DNA of 64,000 nt, taken from Streptomyces sp. WMMB303 (GTDB lineage: Bacteria; Actinomycetota; Actinomycetes; Streptomycetales; Streptomycetaceae). The DNA is taken from assembly GCF_029351045.1 (NCBI RefSeq), contig NZ_JARKIN010000001.1, forward strand, positions 4,824,501-4,888,500, given 5' to 3'. Of the stretch, positions 1-7,759 are shown piece by piece. Within the stretch, counting starts at the first letter, position 1. Each line of letters opens with the position of its first letter. The notes below the pieces were generated by a model. The model did not search any database. It was not told the DNA's origin and saw only the letters and a list, made by a program, of their open reading frames with translations. The position numbers and the translations under genes are program-made.

Positions 1-451
1 ACATCTGCTGCATGGCCGTCAGGAAGTCGACGGGAAGGTCGTGCGCGACCTCGTTGGCCCCGTTGAGCCCGAAGACGACCACCGCGCCCCATCCGGCGCC
101 CAGCAGCGGCGCCAGCCACTTCTTCGGAGCCAGCAGACCCAGGATGTCGGTGGGCAGGAAGAGCAGCCAGGGGTTCAGGACACCGGAGGAGAGCGCCATC
201 GGCGCGCCGAGCCCGAAGATGAATCCTGCGGAGAGCCCGAAGGAGACCGCGGTGGTGGCCGAGCGGGTGGTCCGGCCGTGGATGAAGTCCAGCATGAACG
301 GGCGCACTCCGTCGTTGAAGACGGCCAGCGCCATGTGCGAGATGAACGCGGTCAGCGCGCACAGCAGGATCACGGTCAACTGCTGCGGCAGCGAGAAGTC
401 CAGTCCTGCGTCTGCGGCCAGTTGGAGGCCGGTGGTGCTCATCGTTCTCAC
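1..451 (-). CDS. yhfT: YhfT family membrane protein (N-terminal part, runs off the left edge)
   Basis: Only the first about 150 codons are in the window. The protein is strongly hydrophobic: a helix near residues 22-40 is followed by further long apolar stretches, as expected of a multi-pass membrane protein. The segment FISHMALAVFNDGVRPFM and the position next to a DUF2620 gene match the YhfT family of the Escherichia coli yhf operon. A GTG at 451 has GGAG eight bases upstream; an ATG at 442 is in frame and is the alternative start. The gene lies 45 bp downstream of yhfU and is probably co-transcribed with it. Its substrate is unknown in the family as far as I know; transport of a small metabolite is an inference. 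Confidence 0.75.
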   Translation of the reverse strand, partial: MRTMSTTGLQLAADAGLDFSLPQQLTVILLCALTAFISHMALAVFNDGVRPFMLDFIHGRTTRSATTAVSFGLSAGFIFGLGAPMALSSGVLNPWLLFLPTDILGLLAPKKWLAPLLGAGWGAVVVFGLNGANEVAHDLPVDFLTAMQQM

Positions 452-496
452 GGGGTTCGCTCCTTACACGCCCGGGGGTTCTGCGCCTGGACCCAG

Positions 497-850
497 TCAG
501 GCACGCGCGAGGGCGCGGGCGAGCAGGGGGGCGATGGTCTCGATCTGGTCCATGGAGAAGCCGAAGACCTTCTTGCCGTCGGCGATCAGTGCCGCCACCT
601 GGTCCTCATCGGGGACCGTGCGGCCGAAGGTGTGGCAGGCGGGCCGGCCGAGCAGCCCCACGAGGACGCCGAGCGAGGCCCCGGCCCCGGTGTGGCAGGT
701 GCCGAGGTAGTAGTCGGCCTGACCGGAGCGCAGCTTCATGGCGGCGTCCATGTCGCTGGAGACCACGACGTCGACGCCGTCCAGGTCGAGGGCGCGTACC
801 GCGTTCGCCACTTCGGTCTTGCCGACTCCGCCGGTGAGGATCTTCGTCAT
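497..850 (-). CDS. yhfU: YhfU / DUF2620 family protein
   Basis: A 117-residue protein of full family length. The N-terminus MTKILTGGVGKTEV, the central SSDMDAAMKLRSG and the GTCHTGAGASLGVL segment resemble DUF2620 (YhfU). The Gly-rich start looks like a nucleotide or phosphate loop (GGVGKTE) but is not a full Walker A motif. ATG at 850 is preceded by GAGAGG at a normal distance. The gene sits between yhfT and the PRD gene, the neighbourhood known for this family in enterobacteria, where yhfT, yhfU, yhfY and yhfZ occur in one operon. The biochemical function is not known. A 188-bp gap with a short tandem repeat separates it from the upstream gene. Confidence 0.8.
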   Translation of the reverse strand: MTKILTGGVGKTEVANAVRALDLDGVDVVVSSDMDAAMKLRSGQADYYLGTCHTGAGASLGVLVGLLGRPACHTFGRTVPDEDQVAALIADGKKVFGFSMDQIETIAPLLARALARA

Positions 851-994
851 GAGTGGTGCCTCTCGTCTGTGCCGCGGGGCCCGGCGGCGGGTCCCGGAGG
901 TGTGTCGGGGGTGCTTGGGGAGGGGGTTCGGGGAGGGGTGGTCCGGTAACGGCGTCCCGGTGGTGCCGGGGGGCGGTCGGGGTGGTGGGGTTCC

Positions 995-1030
995 GTGTCT
1001 CCGGTGTCTCCGGTGTCTCCGGTGTCTCCG
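995..1030. repeat. 9-bp tandem repeat, four exact copies
   Basis: The unit GTGTCTCCG occurs four times head to tail (995-1003, 1004-1012, 1013-1021, 1022-1030). It lies between the stop of the PRD gene and the start of yhfU, in the otherwise GC-biased 188-bp spacer. No coding role is apparent. It could vary in copy number and change the yhfY-yhfU spacing. Confidence 0.9.
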
Positions 1031-1039
1031 TAGCGAGGG

Positions 1040-1414
1040 TCAGGGGGACACCCGCTGGGCGAGCACGGCCAGGTGCATGGCCAGGAAGTTGATTTCGGAA
1101 CCGGGCAGTGAGGCTCCCAGTTCGGCCTCGGCACGGGTGGCGACGCGGCGGGCGCGGGAGACGGCCGCCGGGTGGTCGGCCAGTTCCGCCGCGACCTGGT
1201 CGTCGGTCTGGAACTCCTCGATGGGCTCGCCGTCGAGCAACCGGGTGAGGGCCATCATCAGATGGCTCGTCAGCATGCCCGCGGTCTCCTCGGTGACCGG
1301 AGCGCCCTCGCCGGCGAGCGCGGACAGTTCCGTCGTCACGAAGTCGGCCACTTCGGGGCGGACCTGGCCGCCGTCCCGGAAGAGCTGGATTCGGAGTGCG
1401 AGTTGGTCGTCCAC
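1040..1414 (-). CDS. yhfY: PRD domain protein, YhfY-like
   Basis: A 124-residue protein made of a single PTS-regulation-domain-like helical bundle. The segments TSHLMMALTRLLDGEPIEEF and LPGSEINFLAMHLAVL resemble PRD modules, which usually carry phosphorylatable histidines; here candidate histidines are in TSHLMMA and AMHLA. No DNA-binding or PTS EII domain is attached, as in E. coli YhfY. GTG at 1414 has GAGGAGAA five bases upstream. It is downstream of yhfZ with a 106-bp spacer that carries a motif resembling the yhfZ promoter region. A stand-alone PRD could sense PTS phosphorylation for YhfZ; that is inference. Confidence 0.75.
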   Translation of the reverse strand: MDDQLALRIQLFRDGGQVRPEVADFVTTELSALAGEGAPVTEETAGMLTSHLMMALTRLLDGEPIEEFQTDDQVAAELADHPAAVSRARRVATRAEAELGASLPGSEINFLAMHLAVLAQRVSP

Positions 1415-1443
1415 GGCGTTCTCCTCGACGGGCGACAGAAATC

Positions 1444-1460
1444 GGGATTCTGGATTCTCC
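1444..1460. promoter_or_regulatory. Candidate YhfZ-type operator upstream of the PRD gene
   Basis: The plus-strand sequence GGATTCTGGATTCT (starting at 1445) resembles GAATCCTGGATTTT in the yhfZ promoter at 2482-2495 (11 of 14 bases identical). It lies in the 106-bp spacer between the yhfZ stop and the PRD start. A shared operator for the cluster regulator is the simplest reading, but no binding data support it. Confidence 0.35.
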
Positions 1461-1520
1461 GGAGCGGTCGCACCCCGTCGCGAAACGGGGGCGGGTCGAC
1501 GGGCACTGCCGGGGCGTCAG

Positions 1521-2465
1521 TCAGTACGAGGGCATCCGGTCTCCTCGTACGACCGCGGACTGCAGCTTCGTCACCCGTTCGGTGTCGATGGCCTCCCGTA
1601 TGGCGTGCAGTGCGGCCACGCTCTCGGCTCTGCCGATGACCGCCGCGCTGGAGTTGCGCAGCGAGAGGTCCCGCGCTATCTCGTCGCCGAGCGGCAGCAC
1701 CTCGATGCCCTCGCCGAGCCGGCCCTGCACCTCGTCCAGGTTCCAGACGGTGGCGTCCGCCTTGTCCTGCACCAGCAGATCGAGGAGCTGCATGTAGGAG
1801 CACTCGATCCACTCGACGTCCACCCGGCCCGCGAACGCGCGTTCGGCGAGCAGCCGCTGGTCCTCCGAGGCGTGGTCGACCGCGACGCGAAGGCCGGGCG
1901 CATCCAGCGAGCCCCCTTCGCGCAGCAGTACTCCGTGAGCCCCGACATAGGTGGTCGGGCCCAGGTCGACCACCAGCGAGAGGTCCTCGGGATACTCCTC
2001 GATCAGGCGGTCCGCGGCGTAGCGGGAGAGGACGACCAGGTCGGCCTTGCCCTCCAGCAGTGCCGTCGCCCTGCTGCCCGCCCCACGCATGAAGGTGATG
2101 CCGAAGGGCGTCCCGGCGTCGTCGAAGGCGGCACGCAGACCGGTCGCCAGGCCCTCGTAGCGGCGGGAGTAGGGCAGCGGCATCGCGGCGAGCAGGGTGC
2201 CCAGCCCCGACAGCCGCCACAGGATCGAGCGGTCCGACCGGACGAGGAAGGTGCCCAGATGGCCGCGCGCGGCGGTCTCGATCGCCCCGGCCTCCTCCAG
2301 CAGCCGCAGCGCACCCTGGACGGTGCCGTTGCCGCAGCCCAGCTCCTCGGCGAAGTCCCGGACCCGGGGCAGCCGGCGCTCCGGCTCGTACTCCAGCAGG
2401 AGGAGCGCGAGCTGGCGGGCCGCCAGGCCGTTGCGGGTCAGGAACCGCTCGTCGTAGTCGTTCAC
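1521..2465 (-). CDS. yhfZ: YhfZ family transcriptional regulator (GntR-like HTH plus YhfZ C-terminal domain)
   Basis: A 314-residue protein. Residues 1-62 form a winged-helix segment (RVRDFAEELGCGNGTVQGAL), and the rest is the YhfZ C-terminal domain, a periplasmic-binding-protein-like ligand module with GKADLVVLSRYAAD and DQRLLAERAF. It probably controls the yhf operon in response to a small ligand. The start chosen is GTG at 2465, which gives the sequence MNDYDERFLTRNGLAARQ; an in-frame GTG at 2510 would add 15 residues but lies upstream of the promoter elements. The promoter position makes the 2465 start leaderless or nearly so. The first gene of the yhf-type cluster here. Confidence 0.82.
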   Translation of the reverse strand: MNDYDERFLTRNGLAARQLALLLLEYEPERRLPRVRDFAEELGCGNGTVQGALRLLEEAGAIETAARGHLGTFLVRSDRSILWRLSGLGTLLAAMPLPYSRRYEGLATGLRAAFDDAGTPFGITFMRGAGSRATALLEGKADLVVLSRYAADRLIEEYPEDLSLVVDLGPTTYVGAHGVLLREGGSLDAPGLRVAVDHASEDQRLLAERAFAGRVDVEWIECSYMQLLDLLVQDKADATVWNLDEVQGRLGEGIEVLPLGDEIARDLSLRNSSAAVIGRAESVAALHAIREAIDTERVTKLQSAVVRGDRMPSY

Positions 2466-2471
2466 GACGGC

Positions 2472-2501
2472 ACAGTAAACAGAATCCTGGATTTTTGACA
2501 A
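2472..2501 (-). promoter_or_regulatory. Sigma70-like promoter for yhfZ with embedded palindrome
   Basis: On the minus strand a -35 TTGTCA (2501-2496) is followed after 18 bp by -10 TACTGT (2477-2472). Transcription would begin at about 2465, the GTG itself, so yhfZ mRNA should be leaderless. The spacer contains AATCCAGGATT (2493-2483), a 5-1-5 inverted repeat that fits an autoregulatory operator covering the promoter. Confidence 0.55.
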
Positions 2502-2605
2502 GACCCCCACCCGGATTCCTCCGGGTGCCTCGGCCCCCGCTTTCCGGGCGGAGAGAGTCCGAGTCGACGGAGGCTCACCATGCGGAGAACTGCTAGAAAA
2601 GGTGC

Positions 2606-5461
2606 ATGCGCGGACTTTTCAGGCGCCGATCGACTCGGCGTGGACAGCACCGCCAGGTGCGGTCCGCCTCCGCGCATTCCGCGCACGGCCCGGGTGCCGA
2701 GCGGACGCCCTCCCGGGACAGGCCTCCCGACAGCGGGCCGCCGGCCCGCGAACGCCTCTTCCGGCTCCCGTTCGGCCCCCGCACCGTCGCCGGCGAGGTC
2801 TTCTTCCTCCAGGTGTCGGTCATCGTGCTGCTGATGATCGCCGTGGTGGTGGCGTTCGTCCTGCACGCGCGCTGGAGCAGCACCCGCCAGGCCAACAAGC
2901 AGTCCCTCGCCGTCGCCACCACGTTCGCGCGCTCCCCGGACGTCCTGGCCGGGCTGGAGAGCGAGGATCCGACCGCGGCGCTCCAGCCGCGCGCCGAAGC
3001 GGTCCGCAAGGCGACCAAGGTCTCCTACGTGGTCGTCTGGAAGCCCGACGGCACCCGCGTCACGGCGCCGCAGCGGGACCTGATCGGCAAACGCGTCGCG
3101 GGCCCCGTGCAGGACCTCGTGGACAACGCGCGGGAGGGCCGCTCGACCACCAAGACCCTGCAGGCCGCCCCCGGACTGACCGTGAACTCCGCCGTCCCCG
3201 TCACCCGACCGGACGGCACCCTCGCCGGACTGGTCTCCACCGGCGTCACGGTCTCCCGGGTGAACGAGGGCGTGAAGCGGCAACTGCCGGTGCTGCTCAT
3301 GTCGGCCGCCGGTGCGCTGCTGCTCGCCTCCGGCACCTCCGCGCTGGTCAACCGGCGGCTGCGGCGCCAGACCCACGGCCTGGGGCCCGAGGAGATGACC
3401 CGGATGTACGAGCACCACGACGCGGTGCTGCACGCAGTCCGGGAGGGCGTGCTGATCGTCGACGAGACGGGACGGCTGATCCTGGTCAACAACGAGGCAC
3501 GACGGCTGCTGGAGCTGCCCGAGGGCGCCGAGGGGCGCCCTGTCGACCAGGTCGGGCTGGGCGCGGGCATGATGGGCCTGCTGACGTCGGGCCGCGCCGC
3601 CTCGGACGAGGTGCATCTGGCCAAGGGCCGGCTGCTGGCCGTCAACATCCGCTCCACCCGCAGCGGGGAGGGCCCGCCCGGGCGGGTGGCCACGTTGCGG
3701 GACACCACCGAGCTGCACGCGCTGGAGGGCCGCGCGGAGGGCGCACGGGAGCGGCTGCGGCTGCTGTACGAGGCCGGAGTGCGGATCGGCACCACACTGG
3801 ATGTGACCCGCACCGCCGAAGAGCTGACCGAGGTGGCCGTCCCCCGGTTCGCCGAGTTCGCCACCGTCGAGCTGCTGGACCCGGTACTGCGCGGCGAGGA
3901 GCCCTCCGCCGCACGCACCGACATGCGCCGCACCGCGATGAGCGGCGTCCGCGACGACGCGCCGCTGCTCCCGGTGGGTGCCGTCGTCCGGACCGTGGAG
4001 ACGCTGCGCGGCCACGCCGAGGAGGCGGGCGAGCAGTCGGTCCTGGAGACCGATCTGCGGCAGGCCGACGACTGGCTGGCGCAACAGCCCGACCAGGGAC
4101 GGGCCGCGCTGGAGTACGGCATCCGCTCGCTGATCAGCACCCCGCTGCGGGCCCGCGGCGTGGTGCTGGGCAGTGTCGACTTCTGGCGCACCGACCGCAG
4201 CGAACCCTACGGCGACGACGACGTGGCCTTCGCCGAGGAGCTGGCCGCACGGGCCGCGGTGAGCATCGACAACGCCCGCCGCTACACCCGCGAGAACGCC
4301 ATGGCGGTCACTCTCCAGCGCAGTCTGCTCCCCCGCGGCCTGCCCGACCAGGACGCCCTGGATGTCGCCTCGCGCTACCGGCCCACCAGGGCCGGGGTGG
4401 GGGGCGACTGGTTCGACGTCATTCCGCTGCCCGGCGCCCGGGTGGCGCTGGTGGTCGGCGACGTGGTGGGCCACGGACTGCACGCGGCCGCCACCATGGG
4501 CCGGCTGCGCACAGCCGTGCTCAACTTCTCCTCCCTCGACCTGACCCCCGAGGAACTCCTGGCGCACCTGGACGAGCTGGTCGACCGGATCGACCAGGAC
4601 CAGACCAGCGAGGGCAACGGTGCGACCGTCACCGGAGCCACCTGCCTGTACGCGATCTACGACGCCGTCTCCGGGCGCTGCACCGTGGCCCGCGCCGGCC
4701 ACCCGGGGCCCGCGCTGGTCGCGCCCGACGGCACCGTCGACTACCCGGAGGTGCCCGTCGGCCTGCCGCTCGGTCTGGGGGGCGCACCGTTCGAGACGGC
4801 GGAGCTGCACCTGCCGCCCGAGAGCCAGCTCGTCCTGTTCACCGACGGACTGGTGGAGGACCGCGAACGCGACATCGACGACGGCCTCGCCCTGCTGCGC
4901 CGGACCCTGTCCGGCCATCCCGGCAGGTCGCCCGAGGACACCTGCCGCGCTGTGCTCGACACCCTGCTGCCCGCCGAGCCCAGCGACGACATCGCGCTGC
5001 TGGTGGCCCGCGCCCAGGTGCTCGATCCCGAACAGGTCGCCCAGTGGGAGGTACCGGCCGACTCCGGCGCGGTGGCCCCGCTGCGCGCCCAGGTCAGCCG
5101 GAAGCTGGCCGAGTGGGGCCTGGTGGAGGCGTCCTTCACCACCGAACTCATCCTCAGTGAACTGGTCACCAACGCCATCCGCTACGGCAGCGAACCGATC
5201 CGTGTCCGGCTGCTCCACCAGTCCCGTCTCACCTGCGAGGTCTCCGACGGCAGCAGCACCTCGCCGCATATGCGCCGCGCGGCGGCCACCGAGGAGGGCG
5301 GCCGCGGCCTGTTCCTGGTGGCGCAGCTCGCCGAACGCTGGGGCACGCGCTACACGCCGCACGGCAAGGTGATGTGGACGGAACAGAACCTGCATCCCGA
5401 GGAACACCGTCCCGATGAGGACGCCGACAGCCTCCTCGACCAGTGGGGCGAGTCCCTGTGA
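2606..5461 (+). CDS. Membrane sensor with PAS, GAF, SpoIIE phosphatase and anti-sigma-type ATPase domains
   Basis: A 951-residue signalling protein. A membrane helix near residues 70-95 and a second near 230-250 flank an extracytoplasmic sensor domain. A PAS-like region follows at about 270-370 (LHAVREGVLIVDETGRLILVN), then a GAF domain at about 390-560, a SpoIIE/PP2C-type phosphatase at about 570-800 (GGDWFDVIPLP, VVGDVVGHG, FTDGLVEDR, DDIALLVAR) and a C-terminal HATPase_c kinase of the RsbW type (ELILSELVTNAIRYG). The family dephosphorylates anti-sigma antagonists, and the kinase domain can phosphorylate them, so this one chain may hold both activities of a partner switch. ATG at 2606 is preceded by AAAAGG; no partner antagonist gene is nearby. 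Confidence 0.88.
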   Translation: MRGLFRRRSTRRGQHRQVRSASAHSAHGPGAERTPSRDRPPDSGPPARERLFRLPFGPRTVAGEVFFLQVSVIVLLMIAVVVAFVLHARWSSTRQANKQSLAVATTFARSPDVLAGLESEDPTAALQPRAEAVRKATKVSYVVVWKPDGTRVTAPQRDLIGKRVAGPVQDLVDNAREGRSTTKTLQAAPGLTVNSAVPVTRPDGTLAGLVSTGVTVSRVNEGVKRQLPVLLMSAAGALLLASGTSALVNRRLRRQTHGLGPEEMTRMYEHHDAVLHAVREGVLIVDETGRLILVNNEARRLLELPEGAEGRPVDQVGLGAGMMGLLTSGRAASDEVHLAKGRLLAVNIRSTRSGEGPPGRVATLRDTTELHALEGRAEGARERLRLLYEAGVRIGTTLDVTRTAEELTEVAVPRFAEFATVELLDPVLRGEEPSAARTDMRRTAMSGVRDDAPLLPVGAVVRTVETLRGHAEEAGEQSVLETDLRQADDWLAQQPDQGRAALEYGIRSLISTPLRARGVVLGSVDFWRTDRSEPYGDDDVAFAEELAARAAVSIDNARRYTRENAMAVTLQRSLLPRGLPDQDALDVASRYRPTRAGVGGDWFDVIPLPGARVALVVGDVVGHGLHAAATMGRLRTAVLNFSSLDLTPEELLAHLDELVDRIDQDQTSEGNGATVTGATCLYAIYDAVSGRCTVARAGHPGPALVAPDGTVDYPEVPVGLPLGLGGAPFETAELHLPPESQLVLFTDGLVEDRERDIDDGLALLRRTLSGHPGRSPEDTCRAVLDTLLPAEPSDDIALLVARAQVLDPEQVAQWEVPADSGAVAPLRAQVSRKLAEWGLVEASFTTELILSELVTNAIRYGSEPIRVRLLHQSRLTCEVSDGSSTSPHMRRAAATEEGGRGLFLVAQLAERWGTRYTPHGKVMWTEQNLHPEEHRPDEDADSLLDQWGESL

Positions 5462-5535
5462 CCCGGTGAGCCCCGCGCGGCCCCCGCGGGCTCGGGAACC
5501 TTCGCGCTGCCGCACTCTGCGGCTGGGCCACACTT

Positions 5536-5583
5536 GGGCCATGTCCAGCTCAAGCCCATGGGCCATGTCCAGCTCAAGCCCGG
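5536..5583 (+). repeat. 24-bp tandem duplication at the start of the PucR gene
   Basis: Two adjacent 24-bp units (5536-5559 and 5560-5583) agree in their first 22 bases. Each contains an ATG (5541 and 5565) in the same frame followed by codons for SSSSP, so the gene has two equivalent start contexts. The spacer shows no clear Shine-Dalgarno sequence. Confidence 0.9.
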
Positions 5584-7364
5584 CCCACCGACCGGCCGCC
5601 CCCGAGGTGACAGAGCAGCACCAGGGCCACCCCACCCTGGCGAGCCTGCTGGCGACCACCCCGGGCGAGGCGCTGGACCTGCTGGCGGCGCCCCGCGGCA
5701 GCCACGTCCCCGTCCACGGGGTGGGCGTCTTCGACGCCGGGGAGACGTTCGCCGCGCACGGACAGGTGCTGCTCGCCCCCGGCACCGACGACTCCTCCGA
5801 CACCGCACCCCTGGTGCTGCGGTCCGCGGCCCGCGCCGGGGCCGCTGCCGTCGTCGTGCGGCGCGGCGCGGACGGCGCGGACCCGCGGCTGCTGGAGGTG
5901 GCCGCCGAGACCGGCACGGCACTGCTGACCCGCGCCCCCTGGGTCGAGTGGACCGAGCTGATCGGCATGCTGCGGGCCGGGCTGGCACACGCCGGCGGCC
6001 CACCCGCCGGGGAGTCCCCCACCGATGTGCCGCTCGGCGATCTGCCCGCGCTGGCCCGCGCCCTGTCCGCACTGGTGGGCGGCGCGATCACCATCGAGGA
6101 CCCGGACTCGCGGGTGCTGGCCTTCTCCCCCACCGAGCACGGCTCCGACCCGCTGCGCCGCCAGACCATCCTCGGCCAGCAGGTGCCCCGCTGGCGGCTG
6201 GCCGAGCTGGCCGCCAGCGGGTTTCTGCGCACCCTGTGGTCGACGGACGAGGTGGTGCACCGCCCCGCGGAGGGGCAGTTCTCCGAGCGGCTGGCGGTCG
6301 CGGTGCGCGCGGGGAACGAGGTACTCGGCTCGATCTGGGCCGCCGCCGACGGCAGCCCGCTGCGGGATGCGGCGCGCCAGGCACTGCGGGAGGCGGCACG
6401 TACCGCGGCCCCGCATCTGCTGCGGCACCAGCAGCGCACCCAGCAGGGAGCGGCGCACCGCAGGCGCGCGGTGCGGGACCTGCTGGAGGGCGCCGGAGAC
6501 GCCGAATCCGCCGCCGCGCTCGGACTCGCCACCGAGACGCCCTGCGTCGTCCTGTCCGTCACCACCCAGGGCGCCGTGGCCGCCAAGGGCGACAAGGGGG
6601 CCGTGGCTCCCCGGGGCGCCGGCACCACCCAGGGCGGCCCGCCGCGGGACGGGAGCGGGGAAGCAGAGCCCCAGCCCGACGCCCACGACGGGGCGCTGCG
6701 CCTGGCCTCCCTCCAGGCGACGGCTCACCAGCCTCCCGGGCATCCGCTGCGGGACGCCGACCGGCTGGACATCCTGCTGCCGCTGGCCGACGGGGAGCCC
6801 GCGGAGGCGGACGCAGCCGCGCGGCGGCTGGCCCTGCGGCTCGCCGCCGCGGTCCACGAAGCGGGAGCCCTCCCCCTGGTGGCCCTCGGCACGCCGCAGC
6901 CCACTCCGGCGAAGGCACCCCGGTCGCGCACATCCGCGCACCTCGTCCTCCAGGTGCTGCGGGACCGCGCCGCACGAGCCGCCCACGAGAGGGCTCCGAA
7001 GCCGCTGGAGGTCGCTGCCGAGACGGACGTGCGCGCGGCACTGGACGCGCTGCGCGCCGTGCACGCGGTGGCCGGGCTGACGCCACCCGTGGACGGTCCG
7101 GTGCGGGAGCTGCTGGCCCACGACGCGCAGCACGGCACCGCGCTGGCGCCGACCCTGGCCGGCTACCTCAGCAGGTTCGGCGACGTCCCCGGCACCGCGC
7201 GCGAACTGGGTGTGCATCCGAACACCCTGCGCTACCGGCTGCGCCGGCTGCGCGACCGGTTCGGGCTCGACCTCGACGATCCCGATGTGCGGCTGCTCGC
7301 CGAACTGGCACTGCGTGCGGCGGGCAGCCATCCGGCAGCGACGCGGGACGACCGGTCGGGGTGA
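5541..7364 (+). CDS. PucR family transcriptional regulator
   Basis: A 607-residue regulator. The N-terminal 20-170 region resembles the PucR/purine-catabolism sensor domain (PTLASLLAT at its start, VLRSAARAGAAAVVVRRG). The centre (about 190-480) is a GGDEF/GAF-like CdaR-type region, and the C-terminus ends in the PucR helix-turn-helix (DVPGTARELGVHPNTLRYRLRRLRDRFG). The family activates or represses catabolic genes, often the adjacent divergent or downstream ones. The likely target is the PLP enzyme gene at 7760, whose 395-bp upstream region holds repeated TTGTGC elements. Start is 5541 or 5565 inside a 24-bp duplication; an in-frame ATG at 5415 would overlap the preceding gene and is unlikely. 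Confidence 0.85.
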   Translation: MSSSSPWAMSSSSPAHRPAAPEVTEQHQGHPTLASLLATTPGEALDLLAAPRGSHVPVHGVGVFDAGETFAAHGQVLLAPGTDDSSDTAPLVLRSAARAGAAAVVVRRGADGADPRLLEVAAETGTALLTRAPWVEWTELIGMLRAGLAHAGGPPAGESPTDVPLGDLPALARALSALVGGAITIEDPDSRVLAFSPTEHGSDPLRRQTILGQQVPRWRLAELAASGFLRTLWSTDEVVHRPAEGQFSERLAVAVRAGNEVLGSIWAAADGSPLRDAARQALREAARTAAPHLLRHQQRTQQGAAHRRRAVRDLLEGAGDAESAAALGLATETPCVVLSVTTQGAVAAKGDKGAVAPRGAGTTQGGPPRDGSGEAEPQPDAHDGALRLASLQATAHQPPGHPLRDADRLDILLPLADGEPAEADAAARRLALRLAAAVHEAGALPLVALGTPQPTPAKAPRSRTSAHLVLQVLRDRAARAAHERAPKPLEVAAETDVRAALDALRAVHAVAGLTPPVDGPVRELLAHDAQHGTALAPTLAGYLSRFGDVPGTARELGVHPNTLRYRLRRLRDRFGLDLDDPDVRLLAELALRAAGSHPAATRDDRSG

Positions 7365-7380
7365 GCGGCGCCGCAGCGCA

Positions 7381-7447
7381 TTGTGCGGCCGGGATCGCGT
7401 TGTGCGGCCGCACCAGAGGCGGGGCGGCGCATGGTGCGCGAGCACAG
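7381..7447. promoter_or_regulatory. Cluster of TTGTGC-type elements, candidate PucR operators
   Basis: The 395-bp gap 7365-7759 has no gene. It contains TTGTGCGGCCG at 7381-7391 and again at 7400-7410, 19 bp apart, the second being part of the near-palindrome TTGTGCGGCCGCACCA. A related dyad, TGGTGC-GCGA-GCACA, lies at 7432-7446. The spacing of about two helical turns and the palindromic form suggest regulator binding. Further on, at 7576-7603, a 14-bp unit (CGACCGGCGACAG plus one base) is tandemly repeated, with diverged copies after it; its role is unknown. Confidence 0.45.
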
Positions 7448-7759
7448 TCCCCGCCGGGATGCCGCCGCCCCGTTGGAGCGGCGTCCATCCCAGCGCCCGG
7501 AGGTTCGGCCCCGCCACCGCAGACCGGGCGGGGGCCCGCGGCGCACAGTGGACGGGTGTTCTCGGGGCGACCCGGCGACCGGCGACAGACGACCGGCGAC
7601 AGCCGACAGGCGACCGGGCACGCCGGACCGGGGCGAGGCGTACGACAGCCCACCGGCCCGGCGACGGAGTCACCGAGCCGACCCGGGGAACCCGAGGCAG
7701 GAGCCCCCGGGCGGGCCGGGAGCCCGCCCGCGGGGCCGACCACGTGAAGGGAGTCGCAG

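Noticed and set aside
2462..6628. Very long open frame on the minus strand opposite the SpoIIE and PucR genes
   Set aside because: It is the shadow typical of GC-rich DNA: codon positions are inverted, there is no family similarity, and both plus-strand genes there have clear domains.
7567..7620. Repeats that might suggest a CRISPR array
   Set aside because: Units are 14 bp, adjacent and diverging, with no unique spacers and no cas genes.
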